From Lodderomyces elongisporus (taxonomy: Eukaryota > Ascomycota > Pichiomycetes > Serinales > Debaryomycetaceae): a DNA stretch of 64,000 nucleotides. The notes below the pieces were generated by a model, which made no database searches, was not told the DNA's origin, and saw nothing but the letters and a program-made list of their open reading frames with translations. The translations under genes and the position numbers were made by a program. Shown here piece after piece: positions 40,403 to 49,679 of this stretch (its first letter is position 1; the number at the start of each line of letters is the position of its first letter). Location of the stretch: the NCBI RefSeq assembly GCF_030384665.1, contig NC_083677.1:1051501-1115500 (forward strand), in the 5' to 3' direction.

Positions 40403-40762
40403 TTAAAATAAACTATAGATTATAAATATCGAGAAAGCCATTGCCGTAAACGGTTCCTGATGTTGCACCACAGCAGCTGAGCCAGCCTTGGCAGAATGCG
40501 ACAGTTGTTTATGAGATATACTGCTGGTGCTTTTGTGGGCGTCGCTTGTAAAAGTTTCAGCACTTGGCATTGTTAGCAGTTCTGCTCCGGATCTTGTCAA
40601 TGGATGCACTGCAGAAACCGGGTCAAATCCAGATGTAAGTCCTGGAGGTCCAACTGTCTTTGGGGCTTCATCAACACGTTTCTGATATGCATATGTAGCA
40701 TCAGCCTGGGCTATAACAGTAAGACAAGTTGCCGCACTGGATATAATTGTCATCAATTGCAT
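40403..40762 (-). CDS. Small secreted, possibly GPI-anchored protein with Kex2 site
   Basis: The product is 119 residues from the ATG at 40762. It begins with a signal peptide (MQLMTIISSAATCLTVIAQADA, cleavage likely after the alanine at 20 or 22). A dibasic Lys28-Arg29 follows as a likely Kex2 site (TYAYQKR then VDEAPKT). The middle is polar, rich in Ser, Thr, Pro and His. The C-terminus ends in a hydrophobic stretch (FTAMAFSIFIIYSLF) preceded by small residues (KAGSAAVV), which fits a GPI-attachment signal. There is only one cysteine, in the signal peptide. I do not recognise a family. A wall protein or a processed peptide precursor would fit. It stands alone, with over 1.6 kb of spacer on each side. 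Confidence 0.65.
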   Translation of the reverse strand: MQLMTIISSAATCLTVIAQADATYAYQKRVDEAPKTVGPPGLTSGFDPVSAVHPLTRSGAELLTMPSAETFTSDAHKSTSSISHKQLSHSAKAGSAAVVQHQEPFTAMAFSIFIIYSLF

Positions 40763-42423
40763 TGGTTAGTTAAATTTATTGGTTTTGAAGGTGTGAATAA
40801 ATTTGAATAGTTAGTTAATCGTATTGAAAAAAAAACTAAAAAAAGAAAAAAAAAGTAGGAACAGGAGCAAATGGAATCATTTTATAGCAATTGTTCAAAA
40901 GCAGATGAAACAGAAGAAGAAAAAAATTTGCAGTTAAATCTTTCCTACAAATGCCATCAAAGGTATATTCTTTTGTTAAATCTTAGTTGAAATTGTGGAG
41001 GGGGGGTGGGAAAAGAAAAAAGACAAATAGCTTCATACGGCAGTTGCAAAAAAAAGAATAAAAGTTTACTATAACTATTTTGCCACTATCGTCACCTCGT
41101 CCTTTACTTCCTTCTCCTCCTCTAACTTAACTCATAAGCCTCTTTTAATAAGCAAAAAGCAAAACGTATGTAAACAGAACTATTCTTTGTTATGTAAACA
41201 AGTAAACCATCATTTCTTGTTGAGTCCCAGATTCATTTATGAATGGAAACACATTTCCCAATCGGGATGTAAATGCGGAAATAAATTGAATACGGACAAA
41301 AAAAGAAACGGAGAAATCAAAGAGAGTGAGAGAGAGAGTGTGTGAGAGAAAGAGAAAAAACAAGAGTTTGTGTGGATGTGAGTGTGCGTGTATGAGTCTG
41401 TGCGCGAGTGTGAATGTTTAACTGTATTTGTATGAGTTAAAGCCGTGTGGACTAAAAGCAATTCCGAACGCCTATCCTCTTCTTCCGACTCTACATTCTT
41501 TGTTTTTAGGTTTGTTTTGTTTAATGGATGATTTGTCCAATATCAAGTTCACGGGACTAGAACCAAATTATGGGGTTTTTCTTTTTAAATGACCAAGGCT
41601 TTTTAGTAAACCATGTGTGTACCCAATCTACTAAGATGTCTAACTGCGACATATTACCGCCTTTTTTTTCTCTTCAGAAGTAGCCAATGCCGACTCTCAA
41701 TCTATATCGTATACTTTATGAAGAGATAAAAAGATAAAAACAAAAAAAAACAAAAAAAAGAGCATACCAAACACAATTTGCAAAATACTTGCAAAATACT
41801 TGCAAAGTATGATTATGGAATAACTGTTGGAGAATCTATTTTTGTACTTGCCAAATGTTAATATGTTCTTTTAAACTTTGAAATTCCATGAGTGTGTTGT
41901 GTGTCTACGTCTGTATATGTCTCTATCTATGTGTGTTGGGTGTGTGTCTACCAAAAATTGCGACAAAGAATTTTTTGTCGCGGTCAAATCTACAGCCTCT
42001 ACCCCGTCCTACTCTCTCCCTCCCCCTTTCAAAATAAAAAAAACATTCTTAGTTGTTTTTTGTTGTTACTGATGTTGTTGATGATGATGACGTTTTCTTT
42101 TTTCTGTTGTTATTAATTTTATTGCTCACGAAATCGAAAGAAAAAAACAACCTAAAAAAAAAACAACAAAAAAACAAGCCCTGATTTTGCTGCAATATTT
42201 TTTCTCCTCCCGTTAACTAACAAATATTATTTTGCAACATACGCCAGATCCTGTCAGATCCTGCAACTTACTTAAGATACGTACTTAGAGGTTGGCTATC
42301 TATAGATTCATCCTTTTGGCATTATATTTACCAGTATTAGGTTTAAGTCTTGAATGTAAAGAAAAGACTGTAAAAAAATAAAATTAAGAAAAAGAAAAAG
42401 GGAAAAACAATTTTAACATTACA
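40763..42423. other. 1.7-kb spacer between two small-protein genes
   Basis: The two flanking small genes are divergent, so this is a shared upstream region. It contains a G-rich GGGGGGTGGG at about 41000-41010, an AG/GT-rich stretch at about 41320-41420, three GCAAAATACTT-like units at about 41778-41806, and A-rich DNA before the right-hand gene. Open frames across it are T- or S/L-rich and overlap repeats, so I accept none. Confidence 0.45.
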
Positions 42424-42930
42424 ATGTCATCATCATCATCATCCTCGTCGTCGCCACCACAAGCTATTCCCATGAACAAAGTGAATAATGCCCAGAGCTA
42501 CAACACTCAGCCATCAACTACGGAGAAAGAAAATACTCAACAACCAAGACACTCACTAAGTGATGAAACAATCACAAACGAGCCCAAAAGGGGAGAACAA
42601 ATGATACCTATAAAACAAGAACAACACCAGCAAATGCAACAAAAGCCAGAGCCAAGAAGATCAAATGCATCTGACTCTTCACATTCACATTCACAATCAC
42701 ATTCACATTCATCATCTTCGTCCGCCTCAAGAACAAGTGAAGACACAGATGAATCAGACTTGTCGCTATACAGCGGCTACGACAGAGAGGGTAACGAGTG
42801 TACGGAATTCTGTATAGAACTTTTCACGTGTTTTGGCGTTGTGGATTGTTACCCCAAGAGTGGAGCAGGCTGCTTAACTACAACAGCTACATTTGTTGGA
42901 AATTTGGTTTTTGGCTGTTGCAAGTGTTGA
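42424..42930 (+). CDS. Small Ser-rich protein with cysteine-rich C-terminal tail
   Basis: The product is 168 residues. The first 115 are disordered: a Ser run at the start, Gln/Pro-rich parts and a Ser-His repeat (HSHSQSHSHS). The last 45 residues carry eight cysteines (NECTEFCIELFTCFG, then VVDCYP, GAGC and a terminal GCCKC) mixed with hydrophobic residues. This resembles palmitoylated or CYSTM-like membrane-associated tails but does not match them exactly. No signal peptide is seen. The ATG at 42424 is preceded by A-rich DNA (ACATTACA), as for expressed yeast genes. Function is unknown; membrane attachment through the tail is inference. Confidence 0.7.
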   Translation: MSSSSSSSSSPPQAIPMNKVNNAQSYNTQPSTTEKENTQQPRHSLSDETITNEPKRGEQMIPIKQEQHQQMQQKPEPRRSNASDSSHSHSQSHSHSSSSSASRTSEDTDESDLSLYSGYDREGNECTEFCIELFTCFGVVDCYPKSGAGCLTTTATFVGNLVFGCCKC

Positions 42931-44243
42931 AAACATTCAGAAAAAATAAAATGAAAAATGAAAATAAAACACGTACGGTAACACCACTTTTGATAAAGGG
43001 CAATTGTTGGTTCTAAAACCAAAAAAAAAAAAAGGAATATCTTTACCAATTGTTGAAATTGAAGGATTTTACATACAAGAATACCAAAAAAAAAAAATCA
43101 GTTCAAACAAAGCCATTGCAAAGTCAATAAGCTCGGCAAAAATGGTAGAATGCATTGAAATGAACATTCACAATACTTACAAAGATTCTTATCTTTTCGA
43201 TTGAATGATTTAAAACAAAAACACAGTTAGTTTAAATGGTTTAGATATGCGTCGAGTAGATTTGATCAAATCTTAGTTGAAGATGTCACAGCTTGACGAT
43301 TTTACTTTTTGTTATTGCTAAAGAACCTAAAGCAAGCAATTTATAGATGAAGAGGTTCATTTCTATATGGCTCCTGAAACCAATTTCTATACAAACTGAT
43401 TGTTTCAAAAAGCGAGGTATAGTTTTACAAAAGATGCCAAAAAGCCAAAATTTGCAAACAATAATAATAATAGTAGTTGTCATTTTTATTTTCATTATTA
43501 CTGTTGATATTATTGTTTGGCGCTATTACCCTTATTTATTATTTTATTACTTGCCAGCTTTCTTAAGAAAGATTATAACTGGGACCACGAAAACAGAAAT
43601 TTGGTAAAGAGTTTGGTTAGTCTTAAGCAGTTATTGAAATTGGAGTTGCAAAATTGTATAGTGTAGAAGAAAGATAAAATATTATTATTATTATTATAAT
43701 TGTTATAATTATTATAATTGTTATAATTGTTATTATTACTATTATTACTATTATATATGTTGTTCTGTGAATTGTGAATATCGCCTAAACCTCTATCTAT
43801 ATTAATTATCACTTAGTATAGCCAATCTCTTTAGATGTTTACTTATCATAAAAGGTAATCCAATATGAAGAGATACGTCTAATGAATCTCACTTAAAACT
43901 GATTACCACTAAGTTACTCCACTCAAAAGATCCGTGGATTACCCACTCAATTAGCTGGAAACTTGAGCTTGTCAAAACAGTATGAATATGCCTTAATATT
44001 TCCTCTACAAACAACCTTTTGTATCTTCTTAACAACAAGATTAGTATAGTAAGCTTTAAATTAATAACCTTTTAATATTATATCTCTAGTTTACACATAA
44101 AACCCAGTAATATCACTATTACTTGGCAGACTTTAAGCATACAGAACACTACTTAAGTCTGACACAACTCATCGAGCCAAATACTGTTTAAACCATTTTT
44201 GTTAGTATACAATAATCTGCCACTCTCAAAATAAAATATAAAA
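42931..44243. other. 1.3-kb spacer before the tRNA gene
   Basis: The left part is A-rich with two A runs (43020-43033, 43087-43098). An 86-codon open frame at 43347-43607 has a hydrophobic stretch encoded mainly by an ATA/GTA-rich repeat and is doubtful. An ATT/ATA trinucleotide-like repeat lies at about 43680-43755. From about 43758 to 44211 the sequence becomes non-repetitive; see the finding on a possible LTR relic. Confidence 0.45.
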
Positions 44244-44352
44244 GGCAACTTGTCCGAGTGGTTAAGGAGAAAGACTTGAATTGACCATTGTGTTGAAATT
44301 CAAAGTTATCTTTTGGGCTCTGCCCGCGTAGGTTCGAGTCCTGCAGTTGTCG
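44244..44352 (+). tRNA. tRNA-Ser(UGA) with 27-nt intron
   Basis: The acceptor stem 44244-44250 pairs with 44345-44351, with one G-U pair, and the discriminator base is G at 44352. The D-arm has the A-box TGTCCGAGTGGTTAAGGA, and the T-arm has the B-box GGTTCGAGTCC. The anticodon stem AAAGA (44270-44274) pairs with TCTTT (44309-44313). The loop reads C-T-TGA-A, so the anticodon is TGA at 44277-44279 (serine UCA codons). A long variable arm (GGGCTCTGCCC) confirms a class II tRNA. The intron is 44281-44307, after position 37, and its TTCAA can pair with the anticodon loop as in other yeast tRNA introns. A run of eight T at 44356-44363 is the pol III terminator. Confidence 0.95.
44281..44307 (+). 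other. tRNA intron
   Basis: The 27-nt intron sits one base 3' of the anticodon, the canonical place for eukaryotic tRNA introns. Removing it restores a 7-base anticodon loop and a 5-bp stem. Confidence 0.85.
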
Positions 44353-44355
44353 TTA

Positions 44356-44363
44356 TTTTTTTT
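44356..44363 (+). terminator. RNA polymerase III terminator
   Basis: Eight T residues begin four bases after the tRNA 3' end. This is the standard pol III stop signal in yeast. Confidence 0.85.
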
Positions 44364-44585
44364 GGTGGCTAATGAGTTTGTGCTTTTATTGTACTTATTG
44401 TTGGTTTCTTTACCTTTATTTTTGCTCTATTGAGTAAAACCAAACTCCTCCCTTCTCCTTCTCCTTTCCCCCACACAATCTTCTAAATTATACTTTATTC
44501 ATTAAGTCGGCAAGTCGTTTCCAACCTGAGCACTATAATTCTTTTTTTTTTTCTCCAAACTTCAATTTTAAGATCGAATCAAACT

Positions 44586-45086
44586 ATGGAATCTACAAGT
44601 CCTTTTAAAGAAATTGTTAAAACACCACGTTTGATCATCCAATATTGCACCAAATGTAAATGGACAAATAGGGCAATATGGTATACACAAGAGGTATTGC
44701 AAACATTTACAAACCCACAGGATATTGCCGAAATATCATTACAACCGGAAATAGAAAAACCAGGTACGTTCGCTATATACTTACAAGTTGGTGAGTATGT
44801 CGAGGTAGTATATCGAAGAAAATTTAAGAAAGTTGAGAATCGTGGCGACAATGTAGAAGACCCAGATGAATACGACGGATTCCCCGATGCAAAGTTTTTA
44901 AAGAGTTTAATAAAGGAAAAACTACTGAAATTAAAGGCGAAAGCTGAAAATGGTGAGAAAGTACTATCGAGTGTTCAATTGGGTGATCATTTATCATCTG
45001 GAAAAGGAAATTTGTTGAATGATGGAGGACGGGAAGAAACGCAGGTTGAGTGTAGAGATTGCATTGCAGAAGAAGGCGGACTTTAA
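44586..45086 (+). CDS. SelW-like (Rdx family) thioredoxin-fold protein
   Basis: The product is 166 residues. The start of the fold, PRLIIQYCTKCKWTNRAIWYTQEVLQTF, carries the redox-type CxxC (Cys-Thr-Lys-Cys at about residues 19-22) of the SelW/SelT/SelH (Rdx) family, in cysteine form. The strand PGTFAIYLQVGEYVEVVYRRK and the FPDAKFLKSLIKEKL end complete the fold by about residue 118. The last 45 residues are an extension not found in short members. Fungal members are presumed redox proteins and have no established role known to me. The gene starts 233 bp downstream of the tRNA gene. Confidence 0.85.
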   Translation: MESTSPFKEIVKTPRLIIQYCTKCKWTNRAIWYTQEVLQTFTNPQDIAEISLQPEIEKPGTFAIYLQVGEYVEVVYRRKFKKVENRGDNVEDPDEYDGFPDAKFLKSLIKEKLLKLKAKAENGEKVLSSVQLGDHLSSGKGNLLNDGGREETQVECRDCIAEEGGL

Positions 45087-45489
45087 AGCAGAAATAATAA
45101 AAAAGGAAACATAGTAATATACCTGAGGATAATATGTATTTTATATAGGTAGAGGAGAGTGGGAGCGGGGGAAGGTAGAAAGTTCCCTTGTTATCGCCAT
45201 TCTTCCCCTCATTTCACTTCCCGAATACGCTTTTTGTCTCCGTTGACATCTTGATAAACACCTGAGTGAATAAAAGAATTGTCTGTAAATACTTCTACAG
45301 CTTCAACCTAGACAAGTTTAGAATCTAAAATAAAAACTGAAGTAAGAATAAGGAAAAGGAAAAGGAAAAGCGAAATAAAATAAAAATAATAATAATAATA
45401 ATAATAATAAAGGGGTCTATAAATTTACTTTTCATCACAAGTATTTATATATGTGTATATAAACATATAAATGTATCCAATATTCAATT
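45087..45489. other. Convergent 3' spacer, Rdx gene / ubiquitin protease
   Basis: This 403-bp stretch has an AGGAAA repeat at about 45349-45372 and an AAT run at about 45385-45410, followed by TA-rich DNA. No gene is visible. Confidence 0.5.
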
Positions 45490-48400
45490 CTAAACTGTCT
45501 TAACCCTTTCGTAACATAAAACATAAACATCCTTTGAAACCACATCATCATACCCTGGTCCTCCACGTATATTACCATTGCTGACATTCAGTTTAACATT
45601 TTCATCATCGAAATAACACCAATATGGATGCACGAGATTCTCTAAATCGTAATTGGTTTCATTGACCGTGGATTTATTAATTAGTGCAGTATAATGGCCA
45701 CTCTTTAAGTTTCCGAAATGGTTAATCACTCCAGAAATCTTGTATACTATTTCATGTCCATGATTGTTGAAACGAAGTTGCAATGGGTAACGAATTGGCG
45801 TGTCCAATTTGTCTGTTAGGTTATACATTGAAAACCTGGATAAATGAATAAACAAAATGGTTGGTAGTTTGACGAAATTTAGGGATTTTGTAGACACCGT
45901 TGTAGTTGCAGCTGCATTTTCACCTGCCGGTTGTTGTTTTTGTTTTGATTTTCCAAGCTTAAAAAGCCCTTTCTTTTTCACAAACACTGGATGGTTTTCA
46001 ACCGTGGGTACTTCACCATGACACTTGGGACATCGCCATGCATTGTCACCCGATAGTGTTTCATCCTGAATATAATACTTTAAACAAGAACTCAAGTCGA
46101 CTACTTCATTGTTATGCCTGGTGTTTGGTATAGGTAACGAAAGGATAGAAAATGGTGAATATGTGATGGACTCGTATGAGCATTTGTTACACTTGAGCTT
46201 ATTCTGCAAATGTCCTTGGAAAAGATCCAGGATAGGGCTTGAACCTTCATGGGCATGTAATGACTTGTACCATTTCGTATACGATGACTTATTTTCTGGA
46301 TTTACAGTGATCCCCCATTTGGCAAACAACTTATCGGGGTCAAAATCTTCGACTGCTTTATCACTAAGCTCATCGTGTAACCTCTCTAACACAAACAAGA
46401 GGAACTCTTGTGCATCTTGTTGCTCGTGGGGAATATTCAAGCCTGGTTTAAGCAACGAGGTGACACGAATAAACTTTGTTGGTGCCACGGAGGCACCACC
46501 ATTTTGTTGGAAAGTGCGCAAAAGTCCAGCTACGGCCTCACTCAACAATGCAGAATCCTTACTGTGTGAATTGATCTTCTTCATTATATCAATGTATTTC
46601 GGATCTTTGACAAAACGTTGAAACCCACGATTGAATATAATTTTGAATGGGTATATTCCAAATAGAAGCTGGATAGTCGAGTTTATATAACATGACGAGC
46701 CAAAGTTTTTCAAGCCACAGATTGAATAGTCTCGTAATATACTGACTTTTTGGGACTTGATTTGCTCTTGTTGTAGTAAAACATGTGTTGGAATCAAGTT
46801 GTTGTGAGGTGAATACGCAAACGGTTGAGATGCGGGGTACAGTTGAGGAGGTGGATAATTAAGTTGTTGTGTTGAGTGGTGCACCATGCCATACTGTTGA
46901 GGGACCTGCTGAGGATAATATGGGGCTTGTCCATAATTTACATACGATGGACCTTGATAAGTAGGTTGATGTCCTTGTGGAGGGATCGCACCGTATACTT
47001 GCAGAGAATAGCCATTTACATAATTGTTGTCAAGTGGAACCGATTGACTGTGTTTAGCACGATGATACCCGTCTGGCTGTGTCGTGTGCTTCTTTTCTTT
47101 AATGTAATGATTACTCGCGTTTGGTACAGCAACACTAGCAGCTTTTTGATTTGTAAGGTGTGGTATGTTTTTATGTGATTTATCATTCTTTTTTGGTATA
47201 TCGTTCGTTGGCAAGGTGTAATTGTCAACATCCAAATTTAGGATAGGTTGCTTCGGGTACGGCGTAATATGTGTATTCTGTGGCAGTGCAGAGACATTTC
47301 TCAGTGATGGTAGTTCAGGTAAAGGGTTTGGAATAGGTGGTACCAAAGAAATTGGCGGCATAGAATGAATAGGAATAGGAGGTTGCAGCAGTGGAAGAGG
47401 TGGCGGTGGTGGTGGTAGTTTTTTTGCAGCCTTTGACTCAATAGCACTCTGGTGTTCTGTTGCCGGTACCTGGTTCAATTTTACCGATGGATATCTCAAC
47501 TTAAAACCATCTAAAGATGCAATTGATGACCCTCGTGAATGACTATTTTGTTGGTGGCGGTGTTGTTGCTGCTGCTGTTGCTGATGATGATGATTATTAT
47601 GATTATGAGTGTGATGATTGGGATGATCCGTTATACTAGATGGTGGGTATGCTGAATTGTCAAAAGATAACTCGTCGTAGCCGTCCATGCTTTCTTGATC
47701 TTGTATGCTCGCTTGCTCCTCCTCTGAGTATTCCAGCCCCAGATCTCCATCTTGTTCCATTTGCGATCGTTGCTCCATCTCCTGGAGATATCGTATATAT
47801 TCATTTAACCACTCATACAACTCTTCTATGTTGAAGCTTAGCAAATTTTTGTCAACGAGGTAGAGCTTAATGTATCTCCTCAAATCAATAGCATCAACTG
47901 AGTATTGTCCGTTTTGGAAATATATATCTGTGTTGTAAAATGCATAAATATTCAAATAAATTATGAAATCTTGCTCGCTATTTTTGATAAACTCGTCGAA
48001 TCCTTGGTAATGAAGCATGATAAAACTATTTATAAAATAATTGAATATTAGGTAACCTTTGATATATGTCTTTATTCCCGATAGTTGTTCCGTGTGCGTT
48101 GAGTTTCGTAATTGTGTATCTGATCTTTCGTATAGTAATTCACAGTAATCAATCAAGTCGAATAACGATTTGGTCTGCAAATCTGTATCAAGCTGCAAGT
48201 TTCTAAATTCATAGTTGATGAGTCTTGTGTAGTATATTTTCACATCATCACTACTGAGCTGGGAGTTGACCGAAGTGGTTTGTTGCATAGACGTAGATGC
48301 ATGTGAGGTGCCTTGTGAGGAGCCTTGTGAGGAGACGTGTGAAGGATTGGTTCTAGGTGGCGAGCTGGAATAAGCTCTTTGACGTAGTTGACCATTTTGT

Positions 48401-48807
48401 AAATGGCCATCACCAACGCTCTGTCGTACGGGGGAAGTGGATAATGCATTGCGATGATAATTTGGATTCAATTTGGAGTTTGAGTGTAGTGAAGGAGTAG
48501 CTATAGTATGATTCAGATGCAGGCTATGTTGACCGTGTGAGGCATGACCTGTTGCTGTAACTAACTGAGCATTCAAGTCACCTACATCGGGACTCTTTCT
48601 AAGTAACCCATGGTCTGTCCTATGTGTGGCTTTTCCTGGGGTAGATGCTGATTGTGATGACAATGACGATGATGATCGTGATGACCTTGGGTGTGTATAT
48701 GGACTCCAATTTGCAATTTGTTGTCTGTGTTCTGGCGCATCAGGAAGCGGGGGAACTCGACCTACCGGTCGCAGATGGTGATATTCAGATTCTGTGGAGA
48801 CTCCCAT
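45490..48807 (-). CDS. Ubiquitin carboxyl-terminal hydrolase (USP/UBP family)
   Basis: The product is 1105 residues. Residues 1-180 are disordered. A helical domain lies at about 185-345 (VKIYYTRLINYEFRNLQLD onward), followed by a long His/Gln/Pro-rich linker including a poly-proline part. The USP domain fills residues 695-1105. The Cys box is GLKNFGSSCYINS with catalytic Cys706 and oxyanion-hole Asn701. The QQDAQEF box and the His box SGHYTAL (His1038) are present, as is the late FDDENV element. Two CxxC pairs (CNKC and CPKC) form the usual zinc ribbon. It removes ubiquitin from proteins or chains. The domain order fits the Doa4/Ubp5/Ubp7/Ubp11 group in a general way, but I cannot name an orthologue. 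Confidence 0.87.
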   Translation of the reverse strand: MGVSTESEYHHLRPVGRVPPLPDAPEHRQQIANWSPYTHPRSSRSSSSLSSQSASTPGKATHRTDHGLLRKSPDVGDLNAQLVTATGHASHGQHSLHLNHTIATPSLHSNSKLNPNYHRNALSTSPVRQSVGDGHLQNGQLRQRAYSSSPPRTNPSHVSSQGSSQGTSHASTSMQQTTSVNSQLSSDDVKIYYTRLINYEFRNLQLDTDLQTKSLFDLIDYCELLYERSDTQLRNSTHTEQLSGIKTYIKGYLIFNYFINSFIMLHYQGFDEFIKNSEQDFIIYLNIYAFYNTDIYFQNGQYSVDAIDLRRYIKLYLVDKNLLSFNIEELYEWLNEYIRYLQEMEQRSQMEQDGDLGLEYSEEEQASIQDQESMDGYDELSFDNSAYPPSSITDHPNHHTHNHNNHHHQQQQQQQHRHQQNSHSRGSSIASLDGFKLRYPSVKLNQVPATEHQSAIESKAAKKLPPPPPPLPLLQPPIPIHSMPPISLVPPIPNPLPELPSLRNVSALPQNTHITPYPKQPILNLDVDNYTLPTNDIPKKNDKSHKNIPHLTNQKAASVAVPNASNHYIKEKKHTTQPDGYHRAKHSQSVPLDNNYVNGYSLQVYGAIPPQGHQPTYQGPSYVNYGQAPYYPQQVPQQYGMVHHSTQQLNYPPPQLYPASQPFAYSPHNNLIPTHVLLQQEQIKSQKVSILRDYSICGLKNFGSSCYINSTIQLLFGIYPFKIIFNRGFQRFVKDPKYIDIMKKINSHSKDSALLSEAVAGLLRTFQQNGGASVAPTKFIRVTSLLKPGLNIPHEQQDAQEFLLFVLERLHDELSDKAVEDFDPDKLFAKWGITVNPENKSSYTKWYKSLHAHEGSSPILDLFQGHLQNKLKCNKCSYESITYSPFSILSLPIPNTRHNNEVVDLSSCLKYYIQDETLSGDNAWRCPKCHGEVPTVENHPVFVKKKGLFKLGKSKQKQQPAGENAAATTTVSTKSLNFVKLPTILFIHLSRFSMYNLTDKLDTPIRYPLQLRFNNHGHEIVYKISGVINHFGNLKSGHYTALINKSTVNETNYDLENLVHPYWCYFDDENVKLNVSNGNIRGGPGYDDVVSKDVYVLCYERVKTV

Positions 48808-49679
48808 TCTTCACTTTAACCTCTATAATTCTCCGTGGTCTAGTAATGGTTTCTTTTTCTTTCTTTCCTGATTTTTTTTCTTTTGCTTCCTCCTCTTTAG
48901 TCTTTAAAATTCTGTATTTTGACCCATATATTTAACATAAACTAGAATAAGCGTTGCTGTACTCGAGATATTTCTTGCAATTTGTAGTACTTGTGGTATT
49001 TGATGTGACACAAATGAGGCGCGGTTGGCGAAATCAAGAGGAGACTAATTTAAAAGCAAAGAAAAGCAGTCAAGCTAGATTATTTGTTGTGCTAGGTGAA
49101 ACAGACTAGTACAAAACAACACAACATAATACAAGACAAGACAAAAGAAAGAAAATTAAATATATGGTCTACCTAAATAGAGGTTACAAATAATCGGAAT
49201 GTCCAGTTCCAATTCTCCTCATATACAAAGATAAAACTATTGTATTGGTTGAAAGTTGACATTCTTAGTTTTTCTTTTTTTTTTTTCTTCGGTTGTATAA
49301 TCTTTTGATCTGAAATTCCAAACTTGAATTTCCCCATATTTGTCCTTTCGTCCAAAAAATAAAATAATAAAAAAAAAAAAACTACCGAAGAAATCATGGA
49401 AACAAAATCCGGCGCTACCGTAATAAAATGTGACACTTTTCTCTGTCACACTGCCGCCCTTTGATTATCAAGCATGACCCCATGGTGTTTCTTTTATTTT
49501 TACCACAGAAATGTATATATATATATATAAAGTATTATCAGCTCTATTACATTTTATTTATCAGTCAGTAGAATACAGCTGCATTTTTATAAAAACACAG
49601 CAAAGTTATTTACTATGGACTCTATGTTTCTTTTTTGTTTTTTATTTGATTTGAATTTGTGCAAAAGTATTGATCAATT
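48808..49679. promoter_or_regulatory. Promoter region of the ubiquitin protease gene
   Basis: This 872-bp spacer lies between two minus-strand genes, upstream of the protease and downstream of the EEP gene. It has T-rich tracts, an A run at about 49369-49380 and a TA run at about 49513-49528. The two overlapping open frames near 49173-49449 are Phe/Lys-rich and not credible. Confidence 0.45.

Noticed and set aside
41622..41645. GATGTCTAACT, matching part of a Candida telomere repeat; a possible telomerase RNA template
   Set aside because: The match is only 11 bases and the flanks do not continue the repeat on either strand.
43347..43607. 86-codon frame with a hydrophobic segment
   Set aside because: The membrane-like part is encoded by an ATA/GTA-rich repeat; nothing else supports it.
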